Source: an uncultured Bacteroidales bacterium (GTDB lineage Bacteria > Bacteroidota > Bacteroidia > Bacteroidales > WCHB1-69). From it: a stretch of 58,335 nt of DNA. Positions 1-8,586 of the stretch are shown here, piece by piece (the first letter of the stretch is position 1; each line of letters begins with the position of its first letter). Below the pieces are notes generated by a model. That model saw only the letters and a program-made list of their open reading frames with translations. It was not told where the DNA came from and searched no databases. The stretch is taken from assembly GCA_937901455.1 (NCBI GenBank), contig CALDIA010000087.1:1-58335 (forward strand). The letters are read 5' to 3'. The translations under genes were made by a program, and so were the position numbers.

Positions 1-1
1 G

Positions 2-859
2 GGCCAGTCACACACCCGCCGCCCCTTGTGGGGCATCCGCTGGTGCGCCACCCTCCTGCTGGTGGTCGCGGCCCTCACGGTCTCCGCCCAGCGCGAGCAC
101 ACCCGCACCGTGACCGCCACTGGCGCATACGTGGCCAGTATGGATGAAACACCCGCTTACGGGCAGGCGCGCGCTCTGGCGGAAGCCAAGAAACAGGCCC
201 TGCGTGAGGCTGGCGTTACGGAGGATATTTCCTCTACTACCATTTTGGTGCTTGGAGGTGCCAACAACAGCTTTCAGGAGATCTCGTCTGAACTGAGCCG
301 CATAGAGCTTGAGGGGCGCGTGCGTGTGAAAAAACAGACGGATGCGCCACCAGTCTTCACCGACGATAAACTCGTAAAATACACCACTACCATCATTGCC
401 GAGGTGATAGTGGAAGAATCCGAAGAGGACCTGCAGTTTCAGTTCAAGACAGAAGGGTTGCAGCATACCTATCGGTCGGGCGAGCCCATGAGCTTCACCA
501 TAACACCCACCAAAGATTGCTATCTCCGCATATTTCTTTTTGGCAAACATCCTTCTGCCAACGCACAGGTCTATCCCATCGAGGGCATATTCAAAGATAT
601 TCAACTAAAAGCTGGAGTTTCTACCATTTTTCCACCGAACATCCATCCTTTCCTGTATGATATTCCTTTTGAATATACTATGGAACTGGAAGATGAAAGA
701 GAAAATGTGGAGCAAGATGTAATCCTGATAGTGGCACTCAAAAAGTCTTACCCTTTTGTGGAAGAGGTAACGTACGAGAATGTGATTTCCTGGTTGTCCA
801 AAATAAAAAGGAGCGAAAAATGTGTGCTTTGGGAAGGGGTGAATATAGTTAAGAATTAA
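2..859 (+). CDS. DUF4384 / LPP20-like exported protein, probably 5'-partial
   Basis: Unknown function; probably periplasmic or surface. The frame is open to the left window edge. A TTG at 26 could start a protein of 277 residues, but no in-frame ATG is visible and the true start may lie outside. A hydrophobic stretch ending VSAQ (about residues 9-21 from the TTG) looks like a signal peptide. Residues about 40-130 contain an Ala/Lys-rich helix (ARALAEAKKQALREAG) reminiscent of LPP20-type folds. Residues about 145-260 match the DUF4384 pattern: YRSGEPMSF, then a beta-rich segment with CYLRIFLFGK. Base composition shifts sharply inside the gene: bases 61-120 are 77% GC and bases 661-720 are 33% GC. 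It is followed by two more exported-protein genes on the same strand. Family assignment is from memory of the patterns. Confidence 0.7.
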   Translation, partial: GQSHTRRPLWGIRWCATLLLVVAALTVSAQREHTRTVTATGAYVASMDETPAYGQARALAEAKKQALREAGVTEDISSTTILVLGGANNSFQEISSELSRIELEGRVRVKKQTDAPPVFTDDKLVKYTTTIIAEVIVEESEEDLQFQFKTEGLQHTYRSGEPMSFTITPTKDCYLRIFLFGKHPSANAQVYPIEGIFKDIQLKAGVSTIFPPNIHPFLYDIPFEYTMELEDERENVEQDVILIVALKKSYPFVEEVTYENVISWLSKIKRSEKCVLWEGVNIVKN

Positions 860-871
860 GAGTTAAGAATT
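848..871. repeat. Short direct repeat gttaagaatt x2
   Basis: The decamer gttaagaatt occurs at 848-857 and 862-871, overlapping the stop codon of the DUF4384 gene. Similar A/G-rich 'agattaagagatta' strings appear at about 11285-11315 and 51530-51560. Such low-complexity strings are common between Bacteroidales genes; function unknown. Confidence 0.5.
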
Positions 872-1052
872 GAAAATTTATAATGGTAAGTCAAATCGCA
901 ATTGTTGATGTAATTATTTGGGAATCATTTTATTAATTTGAGTGCACATTTTTTTATTTTTTTTTGATAGATTCGGGAGGCGAGGAAACTATATAGGAAT
1001 GTACAACGATTTGAAATCAATCAATAATTAATCATCATAAAAATCAGAAAAA

Positions 1053-1799
1053 ATGAAAAACACAGTAAAATTATTCAGCATGTTAGTTTTGGGAGTCAGC
1101 CTCTTTGTCGCAGTTCCTGTTTCTGCACAAAACAATAAAGCGGAGAAAAAGGAAAACAAGGAATTGAAGAAAGACCAGAAGGAAATTCATGCTGCCGTCT
1201 ATCAGAAATCTGAAAAGATGGCCTTGAAAGAAGCTAAAAAACTGGAGAGGGCTGGGTGGAAAACCATGGGACTGCCGATTGCCAAGCAGTTGGATGAGAC
1301 TTGGATGAAGATGTATGACCGAGATGCCAGCGGATACCCTCGTTACATGTGGGCACAAGAGATGGCTACGGGCAACTCCTTTGCGGCCGCACAATCCCAA
1401 GCTGACAACGTGGCCAAACTCCGTATCGCTTCCCAGGTGAGCAGTAGTGTGGCGGCCCTGACCGATGTGGCCTTGGCCAACCAGGAAATCTCTGCCAAAG
1501 AGGCTGCATCCATCACTAAAACCGTTGAGAATGCCAAAGTGCTCGTGTCGCAAAAGTTGGGACGCACCTTCAAAACGATGGAATTATATCAGGAATTGAG
1601 CAACGGGAACTATCGCGTCAGAGTGACCATGTTCTACGATATGAAGGCTGCTGTTGCTATTGCCCGTGAGGTGATGTTGGAGGAGTTGAAGAAAGATTCC
1701 GATCTCAACAAGGCCCAGTTGGAGAAACTGATGGGTATGGACAAACTCATGGACCAGGTGGCCAAAGATATGCCTGTATATGACGAAATCGCAGAATAG
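1053..1799 (+). CDS. Exported LPP20-like protein of unknown function
   Basis: A protein of 248 residues with a clear signal peptide (MKNTVKLFSMLVLGVSLFVA, cleavage near VSAQ at about 23-26). A highly charged Lys/Glu segment follows (about 30-65). The central part, about 100-200, has an amphipathic helix with repeated Ala (QADNVAKLRIASQVSSSV) and then a strand-rich part (NGNYRVRVTMFYDMKAAVAIA). That resembles the LPP20/FlgT-N type fold also suspected in the gene upstream. No catalytic motif is visible. A terminator-like hairpin at 1819-1843 separates it from the transglutaminase-like gene. The role is probably envelope-associated; the fold assignment is an inference. Confidence 0.75.
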   Translation: MKNTVKLFSMLVLGVSLFVAVPVSAQNNKAEKKENKELKKDQKEIHAAVYQKSEKMALKEAKKLERAGWKTMGLPIAKQLDETWMKMYDRDASGYPRYMWAQEMATGNSFAAAQSQADNVAKLRIASQVSSSVAALTDVALANQEISAKEAASITKTVENAKVLVSQKLGRTFKTMELYQELSNGNYRVRVTMFYDMKAAVAIAREVMLEELKKDSDLNKAQLEKLMGMDKLMDQVAKDMPVYDEIAE

Positions 1800-1818
1800 T
1801 ATTGGAATAATCAAGCAC

Positions 1819-1843
1819 AAGCACTCTCGAACAGGGTGCTTTT
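1819..1843 (+). terminator. Hairpin with T-run after the LPP20-like gene
   Basis: AAGCAC at 1819-1824 pairs with GTGCTT at 1836-1841, extended by a G-U and a C-G pair, followed by TTTTGCTTTT. It is a plausible intrinsic terminator or attenuator about 20 bases past the stop codon. Confidence 0.55.
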
Positions 1844-1864
1844 GCTTTTAAAATTGAAAACACA

Positions 1865-3313
1865 ATGAAAAGGATTTGGAGATTATGGGCGCTGTTGCTT
1901 GTTTGGTTCCCGCAGATGGCGATGTCGCAAAACTTTGATGATGCATTTAAAGCGTTCGCCTCACAAAACCAACAATCGTTCAACCATTTTGCGGACAGCA
2001 TAAACCGACAGTTTGCGGCGGCTATGGAAACCCATATGAAAGCCTTTATTGGAGAGGAACCAAAAGTCAGGGATTCAAGACCCAAGCCGAAACAATTGCC
2101 GGTTTTGGAAGATGCGCCTGCGCCAGAAAACCTGCCTGCTCCAATTCCAGAACCAGAAAGCAAACCGGAGCGTGACAAACCTCAACCTGAACCAGTTCCG
2201 GAGAAGCCTGCCATTCCTTCAGCACCTGCAGAGAATCTGAATGTAATGGATTTGAATCTGTTCGGTGAGCCTTTACAGATTGTCAAACCTTCATTTCCTG
2301 CAAGGCTGAATGGCATCTCACCGAAGGATGTTTCTGATTTTTGGATTCATCTTTCTGAATGTAATTACAAAGCGATGGTACATGCTTGCAAAACTGTCCA
2401 AAAGCAATTGGCCTTTAATGATTGGGCTGTATATCAGTTGGTTCTTCAGTTGGCTCAAAAAACATACAATGGCCTATATGATGAACAAGCTGTCATGACT
2501 GTCTTCTTGCTTAACCAACTCGGTTTAGAGGCTAAAGTCGGCTTTGAGAAATCCCACCTTTTCTGTCTCTTGGCGTTTGAACAACAACTGTATGGGATTT
2601 CCTTCTCAGATGTAAATGGTACCCGTTATTACCTTTTTGAAACGGATCCTAAATACGCCAAACAAAAACAAAATTACACCTTTTGGACATACGATCATTC
2701 GTTTCCCGCTCCTACACATGGTTTGGATATGAATATACGGCAAACTATGAAGATTAGACATCAAAACGTGGAGACAATTTGCGACTCATGTATAGATATC
2801 AACATGAGTATGATAGAACTTTTTGCGACCTATCCCCAAGTTGATATTGAAGTTTATGCCAACGCCAAACCAAGCGAAGATTTTTCACAATCCATAGACA
2901 GACTGATCAAGCCATATTTAGCAGATTTATCTACGTTAGAGTCCGTATCTTTCTTGTTAGCATATCTGCAATACGGCTTTGAATATGCCGCTGATGATGA
3001 ACAGTTCGGGTATGAAAAGCCTTTCTTTTGTGAGGAAAACTATTATTATGCAAAAAATGATTGCGAAGATCGGAGTATTCTGTTTTCCTATTTGGTGCGT
3101 CACCTATTGCATCTGGATGTTGTCTTGATTGATTATCCAGGGCATCTTGCCACAGCAGTGCATTTCCCTATGGAGATAGGTGGCGAATCTGTCGTTTATA
3201 AGGGGAAGCGATATGTCATTTGTGATCCTACTTATTTAGGGGCACCTGTTGGAGTAGAAATGCCTGAATATACGGCTAAAGATCGAACCATAATACCGAT
3301 AAAAAAACTATAA
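1865..3313 (+). CDS. Exported protein with C-terminal transglutaminase-like domain
   Basis: A protein of 482 residues. The signal peptide ends near AMSQ (about residues 18-22). A Gln/Phe-rich helical part follows, then a Pro/Glu-rich linker (about 75-125) typical of an envelope-spanning spacer. The C-terminal 90 residues carry a transglutaminase-like Cys-His-Asp arrangement: C400 in KNDCEDRSILFSYLV, H427 in PGHLATAVHF (H433 is an alternative), and D454 in VICDPTYLG. A peptidase or crosslinking role in the periplasm is plausible, but the substrate is unknown. It follows two other exported proteins of unknown function on the same strand, suggesting one envelope module. Confidence 0.7.
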   Translation: MKRIWRLWALLLVWFPQMAMSQNFDDAFKAFASQNQQSFNHFADSINRQFAAAMETHMKAFIGEEPKVRDSRPKPKQLPVLEDAPAPENLPAPIPEPESKPERDKPQPEPVPEKPAIPSAPAENLNVMDLNLFGEPLQIVKPSFPARLNGISPKDVSDFWIHLSECNYKAMVHACKTVQKQLAFNDWAVYQLVLQLAQKTYNGLYDEQAVMTVFLLNQLGLEAKVGFEKSHLFCLLAFEQQLYGISFSDVNGTRYYLFETDPKYAKQKQNYTFWTYDHSFPAPTHGLDMNIRQTMKIRHQNVETICDSCIDINMSMIELFATYPQVDIEVYANAKPSEDFSQSIDRLIKPYLADLSTLESVSFLLAYLQYGFEYAADDEQFGYEKPFFCEENYYYAKNDCEDRSILFSYLVRHLLHLDVVLIDYPGHLATAVHFPMEIGGESVVYKGKRYVICDPTYLGAPVGVEMPEYTAKDRTIIPIKKL

Positions 3314-3324
3314 CTTTCTTAATA

Positions 3325-3336
3325 GTTGTGCACAAC
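3325..3336. promoter_or_regulatory. Perfect 12-bp palindrome GTTGTGCACAAC
   Basis: A perfect inverted repeat lies 21 bases upstream of the orphan signal-peptide ORF and just downstream of the transglutaminase-like gene. It could be an operator half-site pair or part of a weak hairpin. No direct evidence of function. Confidence 0.3.
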
Positions 3337-3356
3337 ACGAAATCAGTGCTATAATT

Positions 3357-3437
3357 ATGAAGAATAGATTTTTATTCCTTTCCATGTTGGTAGCCCTGTT
3401 TTTTTTATGCCCTCATGCGTACGAGCGAAACTTTTAG
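3357..3437 (+). pseudogene. Orphan signal-peptide ORF (truncated secreted-protein remnant)
   Basis: An ATG opens a 26-codon frame: a basic start (MKNRF), a hydrophobic core (LFLSMLVALFFLC), PHA, then four more codons and a stop. This is a complete signal peptide with no mature protein. The frame ends inside the 3' end of the convergent speB gene, whose stop lies at 3434-3436. The simplest reading is the 5' stump of a secreted-protein gene lost by deletion or rearrangement. A genuine small membrane peptide is the alternative. Confidence 0.45.
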
Positions 3438-4297
3438 CGGACACCCATAATTTCTTTCATACTTATCATCTTATACAACAGCGTGGCGGCGAGGACATCG
3501 GAGGCCTTGTCGTCGGGTTGGGGGCAGAGCTCCACAACGTCGAAACCCACGACTGTGCGCTGGCGGAAGACTTCTTCCAAGAGGTGTAGCGTGGGGTACC
3601 ACTGCAGTCCGCCGGGCAGCGGCGTGCCGGTGGCCGGCAGAATAGAGGGGTCCAGACCGTCTAAGTCGAAGGTGATATACACCTGGCTGGTGAGGCGCTC
3701 CACAACCCGCGAAATCCAGTCGTGGCTGTCGTGGATTTGGTGGGCATAGAAGATATTCTCAGGCACAATGCTTCCCATCTCTTCGCGGCAGACGTTGCGG
3801 ATGCCTACCTGCACCACGCGGGCGTACTCCTGTGCGCGACGCATGACGCAGGCGTGGTTGTAGGGCGACCCATGGTATGCGTCGCGCAGGTCAGCGTGCG
3901 CATCAATCTGCAAGACGGTCAGGTCGCCATGACGCTCGGACATAGCCCGGATGATGCCTGCCGAGATGGAATGCTCGCCACCTACACCGACCACAAACTT
4001 GCCCATCTCTATGAAATGTGCCGCCCGTGCATACACGCTGCCCACCATGGCCTCGGGCGTAGTAAAGTCGTAACTGTGGTGGTCGGTGTAAATGCCCGCG
4101 TTGCAAGCCTCTATGTTATATTGTACGTCGTATAGTTCCAGACTGTCGGAGGCGTCGAGTATGGCCTGCGGACCTTTGTCGGCCCCCTTTACGAAGGTGC
4201 TTGTGCCATCGTAGGGCACCAGCATCATGACATATTTTGACTCTTTTAGTGTGTATTCCTTGTCCGTATCTAAGAAATAGGGCATCTTCTTGATCAT
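3434..4297 (-). CDS. speB: Agmatinase / arginase-family ureohydrolase
   Basis: A protein of 287 residues, the normal size for agmatinases, which hydrolyse agmatine to putrescine and urea. The binuclear Mn ligands are visible: GGEHS (H109), DAHAD (D132, H134, D136) and DLDGLDPS (D211, D213). The ATG at 4297 overlaps the uvrA stop codon in an ATGA arrangement, so translation is probably coupled to uvrA. Arginase or formimidoylglutamase activity cannot be excluded from sequence, but the length and motif spacing fit agmatinase. It converges on a broken signal-peptide ORF. Confidence 0.88.
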   Translation of the reverse strand: MIKKMPYFLDTDKEYTLKESKYVMMLVPYDGTSTFVKGADKGPQAILDASDSLELYDVQYNIEACNAGIYTDHHSYDFTTPEAMVGSVYARAAHFIEMGKFVVGVGGEHSISAGIIRAMSERHGDLTVLQIDAHADLRDAYHGSPYNHACVMRRAQEYARVVQVGIRNVCREEMGSIVPENIFYAHQIHDSHDWISRVVERLTSQVYITFDLDGLDPSILPATGTPLPGGLQWYPTLHLLEEVFRQRTVVGFDVVELCPQPDDKASDVLAATLLYKMISMKEIMGVR

Positions 4298-7122
4298 AGT
4301 TCTTTGGCTAAATATTGAGCGGTGAAACCTTTGTTTTTCTTGACAATCTGTTCGGGTGTGCCGGTGGCTAAGATCTCCCCACCGTAACGTCCGCCCTCAG
4401 GACCCATGTCGATGATATGGTCGGCCATCTTGATGACATCCATGTTGTGCTCTATGATTATGACTGTGTTGCCTTTATCCACCAACTTGTTGAGCACCTC
4501 CAGGAGTACGTGTATGTCGTGGAAGTGAAGTCCGGTGGTGGGTTCGTCGAGGATATAGACGGTGTGGCCTGTATCTTTGCGCGACAGTTCGGAGGCGAGT
4601 TTTACGCGCTGTGCTTCGCCGCCGGATAGGGTAGTGGATGATTGGCCGAGATGGAGGTATCCGAGGCCCACATCCACTAAGGTTTGCAGCTGGTTGGTGA
4701 TGGTGGGGATGTTCTCAAAGAAATGCAACGCCTGCTCAATGTCCATATTGAGTACGTCATTGATGGACTTGCCCTTGTAGCGCACTTCAAGAGTCTCGTT
4801 GTTGAAACGTTTGCCGCCGCATTCGGAGCAGGTTACGTACACATCGGGTAGGAAATTCATCTCGATAGTCTCCACGCCAGTGCCCTTGCATGTTTCGCAT
4901 CGTCCGCCGGTCACGTTGAAGGAAAAGCGTCCGGGCTTGTAGCCGCGGATCTTGGCTTCTGGCAGGGAGGTGAAGAGTTTGCGGATATGGTCGAGCACCC
5001 CGACGTAGGTGGCGGGGTTGGAGCGCGGCGTACGCCCGATGGGCTGCTGGTCAATCTCGATGACCTTGTCGATATGTTCGAGTCCGAGCATGTCGCGGTA
5101 GGGTAGGGGCTTCTTCTCCGATCGGTAGATGTGGTGGTTGAGGATGGGGAAGAGGGTCTCGTTGATAAGGGTGGACTTGCCGCTTCCCGATACGCCTGTG
5201 ACGCAGATCAGAGTGCCGAGGGGAAAGTCCACGGTCACATCTTTCAGATTATTGCCGGTGGCGCCAATAAGGGTAAGATTTTCCCCGCTGCCTTTTCGCC
5301 GTTTTTTAGGCACGGTGATGCGCTTGCGCCCAGTGAGGTAGTCGGCTGTGATGCCTTGGCTCTTGAGAATGTCGCTGTAAGTGCCTGCGGCGATGATCTC
5401 TCCACCTTGCTCGCCAGCCTTGGGGCCCACGTCCACAATGTAGTCGGCAGCCTCCATGATGTCGCGGTCGTGTTCTACCACAATGACGGAGTTGCCGAGG
5501 TTGCGGAGACTCTTGAGTGACTCGATGAGCAGGTGGTTGTCGCGCTGGTGCAGTCCGATGCTGGGCTCGTCAAGGATGTACATGACATTCACCAGCTGGG
5601 AACTGATTTGGGTGGCTAAGCGTATGCGCTGTGCCTCACCGCCCGACAAGGATGCTGCTGACCGCTCTAAGGAGAGGTACTGGATACCTACGTTGCAGAG
5701 GAACCGCAGGCGGAAGATGATCTCGCGCAATATTTCCGCGGCAATCTTGTTCTGTTGCGATGATAAGTGTTTGGGCAATGCCTCAACCCATTGCAGCAGG
5801 TCTTTGAGATCCATGGCCGACAGTTCGGCAATATTCTTGCCATGGATGCGGAAGTGAAGTGACTCTTTGCGGAGGCGCGCGCCATGGCATTCCGGACAAG
5901 GCACCATGTTGATGAACTGGTTGAGCCACTTATTGAGAGAGGCTGGCATGGCTTCCGCATTCAAGCTGCTGAGGAAGCTGACAACACCGTCAAAGGTTTT
6001 CTTGATGGGGGCCAAACCTGCCACCTCACGTTTTACGTGTATGATCTCTGTAGTGCCGTACAGCACCATGTTGAGGTTCTGTTCTGATAGGTCTCGGATA
6101 GGGTCAGACAAGGAGAAGTGGTATTTCTCGGCCAGGGCTTCCAATTCCCTGAATATCATGCTTCTCTTGTATTCTCCAATAGCCACAATGCCGCCTTGGC
6201 GTATCGATTTGCTGTCATCGGGGATGATTTTCTTGATGTCCAATTCGGTCACATAGCCCAGTCCGTTGCAGTGCTCGCAGGCACCATAGGGGGAGTTGAA
6301 GGAAAAGGTGTTTGGCTCGGGTTCCGGGTAGGAGATACCCGTGGTGGGACACATCAGGAACTTGCTGTACGTTTTCACCTCCCCGCTGTTGTTGTCCAGC
6401 ACCATGACGGTGCCCTTGCCATACTTCATGGCCAACTGGATACTGTGGGTGAGTCGCAGTTTGGAGTTTTCCTTCACGTCGATGGAGTCCACAACCAACT
6501 CGATATCGTGGATTTTGTAGCGGTCCACCTGCATGTTTAGGGTGATTTTGTGGAGGGTGCCGTCCACGCGCACGCGGGTGAAGCCCTGCCCGCGGATGTT
6601 CTCGAAGAGCTCGCGGTAGTGCCCTTTGCGTCGCTTGACGATGGGCGACAGCAACGTGACGGAGCAGCCTTGATAGCGGGTAATGAGCAGGTCGGTGAGT
6701 TCTTTCTCGGTGTAGTGCACCATCTTCTCGCCTGTGTTGTAAGAGAAAGCCTCGCCCACGCGTGCATAGAGCAGTCGCAGAAAGTCGTACACCTCTGTAA
6801 TAGTGCCCACCGTGGAGCGCGGGTTCTTATTGACGGTTTTCTGCTCAATGGAGATGACGGGATTAAGTCCGGTAATCCGGTCCACATCCGGATGCTCCAG
6901 ACTACCAATGAAGCGGCGTGCATAGGCAGAGAAGGTCTCCATGTAGCGTCGCTGCCCCTCTGCATAGATAGTGTCGAACGCCAGTGAAGACTTGCCACTG
7001 CCGCTGAGACCGGTGATGACGACCAACTGCTGCTGCGGAATAGTGACATCCACATTCTTGAGGTTGTTTTCGCGAGCACCCGTCACTATCAAAGCGTCTT
7101 CTGCAAAATTGTTGCTGTCCAT
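4294..7122 (-). CDS. uvrA: Excinuclease ABC subunit A
   Basis: Damage-recognition ATPase of nucleotide excision repair; 942 residues from the ATG at 7122 (an upstream in-frame TTG at 7134 is less likely). Two ABC modules are present, with Walker A GLSGSGKSS near the N-terminus and GVSGSGKST in the second half. Each has an LSGGEAQR signature. The C-terminal zinc module is intact (CETCKGTG ... CSEC). The first zinc module is not canonical: C258-P-T-T261 replaces the usual CPxC, while C282 and C285 remain. A TAnnTTTG box lies 26 bases upstream, so it can be transcribed separately from kdsC/clpC. It is followed by speB with a 4-base overlap. Confidence 0.96.
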   Translation of the reverse strand: MDSNNFAEDALIVTGARENNLKNVDVTIPQQQLVVITGLSGSGKSSLAFDTIYAEGQRRYMETFSAYARRFIGSLEHPDVDRITGLNPVISIEQKTVNKNPRSTVGTITEVYDFLRLLYARVGEAFSYNTGEKMVHYTEKELTDLLITRYQGCSVTLLSPIVKRRKGHYRELFENIRGQGFTRVRVDGTLHKITLNMQVDRYKIHDIELVVDSIDVKENSKLRLTHSIQLAMKYGKGTVMVLDNNSGEVKTYSKFLMCPTTGISYPEPEPNTFSFNSPYGACEHCNGLGYVTELDIKKIIPDDSKSIRQGGIVAIGEYKRSMIFRELEALAEKYHFSLSDPIRDLSEQNLNMVLYGTTEIIHVKREVAGLAPIKKTFDGVVSFLSSLNAEAMPASLNKWLNQFINMVPCPECHGARLRKESLHFRIHGKNIAELSAMDLKDLLQWVEALPKHLSSQQNKIAAEILREIIFRLRFLCNVGIQYLSLERSAASLSGGEAQRIRLATQISSQLVNVMYILDEPSIGLHQRDNHLLIESLKSLRNLGNSVIVVEHDRDIMEAADYIVDVGPKAGEQGGEIIAAGTYSDILKSQGITADYLTGRKRITVPKKRRKGSGENLTLIGATGNNLKDVTVDFPLGTLICVTGVSGSGKSTLINETLFPILNHHIYRSEKKPLPYRDMLGLEHIDKVIEIDQQPIGRTPRSNPATYVGVLDHIRKLFTSLPEAKIRGYKPGRFSFNVTGGRCETCKGTGVETIEMNFLPDVYVTCSECGGKRFNNETLEVRYKGKSINDVLNMDIEQALHFFENIPTITNQLQTLVDVGLGYLHLGQSSTTLSGGEAQRVKLASELSRKDTGHTVYILDEPTTGLHFHDIHVLLEVLNKLVDKGNTVIIIEHNMDVIKMADHIIDMGPEGGRYGGEILATGTPEQIVKKNKGFTAQYLAKEL

Positions 7123-7147
7123 TTTGTGAGGCAATTTTCAAAGGGCG

Positions 7148-7155
7148 CAAAAATA
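7148..7155 (-). promoter_or_regulatory. Bacteroidetes -7 box upstream of uvrA
   Basis: On the minus strand this reads TATTTTTG, matching TAnnTTTG, 26 bases before the uvrA ATG. A TTG lies further upstream (7180-7182) but its spacing of 24 is a little long. Confidence 0.6.
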
Positions 7156-7203
7156 CGAAATTTATTCGGATAAGGTACCCAAGGGAAATGTCTTGAGCTT
7201 GTT

Positions 7204-8034
7204 TTAGTTCATTCCTCTGGCTTTCTTGATGCGGTCGTAGGCGTTGTTTACCTGGGCGAACTTCTCCTCAGCAGCCTTGCGTACGTCCTCGCCCAAGTGC
7301 CCCACCTTGTCGGGGTGGTGCTTCTTGGCTGCCTCACGGTAGGCCTTCTTGACCTCCTCGTCGGTGGCGTCAGGACTGACCTCCAAGATTTTGTAGTCGT
7401 CTTCAATATTGTAGTTGATACGGCTGCCCGAGTAGCCACCACCCGACTCTTGATAGCTGCCATAGCCTGATTCATAGCCACCAGTGTCGTAGTCGTACTG
7501 ATACTGATAGCTTTGTCTTGCGTACATGGCTTTGATGGCTTCGAAACTGGTTCGGTTGATACCGCAGAGGTCGGAGATGTTGCGAATGGCGGTCATCTCC
7601 AAGTCGTTGAAGTTGTCGTCGGAGTACCCGAATCCGAAAAGGAAGTGCAAGATCATAAGCTTTTCGGAGGAGGTGGCGTGCGCTTTGATGTCTTGGCAAA
7701 CCGCGTTAATGTCTATGTTCTCATCCAAAATGTCGCGAAAACGCAATAGGGCGGCTTGAGCGTGACTTTCATCCAGGTTCTTGAGTAGGAAGCGTTTCAT
7801 GTAGGCGAGTTCCGACTGCAATAGCCGGTTGTTGTCGGCGCGGGCCACGTAGGCGGCCAGCACCAGCTCATGTTCCAGAAAGAGGTTGGCCTGGTAGTAG
7901 TGGGTCTCGCGCTTGACCTTGTGCGTGCCTCTATTGTCTATAAGCGAACCCAATATGGCACCGGCGATAGCGCCTGGAAATCCGAACAGGCTACCGCCGA
8001 CAAGCATCCCGATGATTGAAAATAAACACCCCAT
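7204..8034 (-). CDS. TerB-like / DnaJ-domain co-chaperone (DjlA-like)
   Basis: A protein of 276 residues. The N-terminus is a glycine-rich hydrophobic stretch (about 1-32), which may anchor it in the membrane. A helical TerB-like domain follows (about 50-170), then a Tyr/Gly/Ser-rich linker (about 172-205). A C-terminal J domain runs from about 210 to the end, with the diagnostic HPD in KKHHPDKVG, which stimulates Hsp70 (DnaK) ATPase. This layout is that of DjlA-type co-chaperones. It lies 21 bases downstream of kdsC in the clpC-kdsC run. Confidence 0.9.
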   Translation of the reverse strand: MGCLFSIIGMLVGGSLFGFPGAIAGAILGSLIDNRGTHKVKRETHYYQANLFLEHELVLAAYVARADNNRLLQSELAYMKRFLLKNLDESHAQAALLRFRDILDENIDINAVCQDIKAHATSSEKLMILHFLFGFGYSDDNFNDLEMTAIRNISDLCGINRTSFEAIKAMYARQSYQYQYDYDTGGYESGYGSYQESGGGYSGSRINYNIEDDYKILEVSPDATDEEVKKAYREAAKKHHPDKVGHLGEDVRKAAEEKFAQVNNAYDRIKKARGMN

Positions 8035-8055
8035 AGTTCTATTTTGTTATGATGA

Positions 8056-8577
8056 TTACCATACGAAAGCGTCTTTGCCAAACCATTTTCCTTGAGCTTT
8101 CAAGACCATCTCGACGATGTCGCGCACAGCACCGTTGCCCCCATTTTTTGGCGACACGTAGTCGGCCACCGCCTTGATTTCCTCGGCGGCGTCATTAGGA
8201 CAGCAGCTGAGTCCCGCCATCTGCATGATGGGATAGTCGGGAATGTCATCGCCCACCACCAAAACCTGCTCGACGGTGAGGCCGTTTTCGGCCATGTACT
8301 CGTTGAGTTTTCCGACCTTGTCGCGCACTCGCAAGTGGATTTCCATGCCATGAAATTCCTCATAGCGCTTGCGCATGGACTGGGCATATCCGCCAGAGAT
8401 AACGGCCACGCGGTAGCCGTTCGACAGCGCATAGTGGAGCGCATAGCCGTCTTTTACATTGGTGGCACGTACCTGTTCGCCATCGCTCTGTACATACACC
8501 TTGCCGTCGGAGAGTACTCCGTCAAAGTCGAGGACGAAAGTGTTGATGCTCTGTAATCTCTCTGTTAAATCTTTCAT
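8056..8577 (-). CDS. kdsC: 3-deoxy-D-manno-octulosonate 8-phosphate phosphatase (KdsC-type HAD)
   Basis: A 173-residue HAD hydrolase without a cap domain, the size of KdsC. Motif I is DFDGVLSDG near residue 17, motif II is VISGG, and the C-terminal motif is VGDDIPDYPIM. KdsC releases Kdo from Kdo-8-phosphate for lipid A core assembly; the Kdo transferase waaA is in the same window at 34432. The start ATG at 8577 lies 9 bases after the clpC stop, so the two are probably cotranscribed. Related YrbI-like phosphatases are the main alternative. Confidence 0.88.
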   Translation of the reverse strand: MKDLTERLQSINTFVLDFDGVLSDGKVYVQSDGEQVRATNVKDGYALHYALSNGYRVAVISGGYAQSMRKRYEEFHGMEIHLRVRDKVGKLNEYMAENGLTVEQVLVVGDDIPDYPIMQMAGLSCCPNDAAEEIKAVADYVSPKNGGNGAVRDIVEMVLKAQGKWFGKDAFVW

Positions 8578-8586
8578 AGTTGTTTA

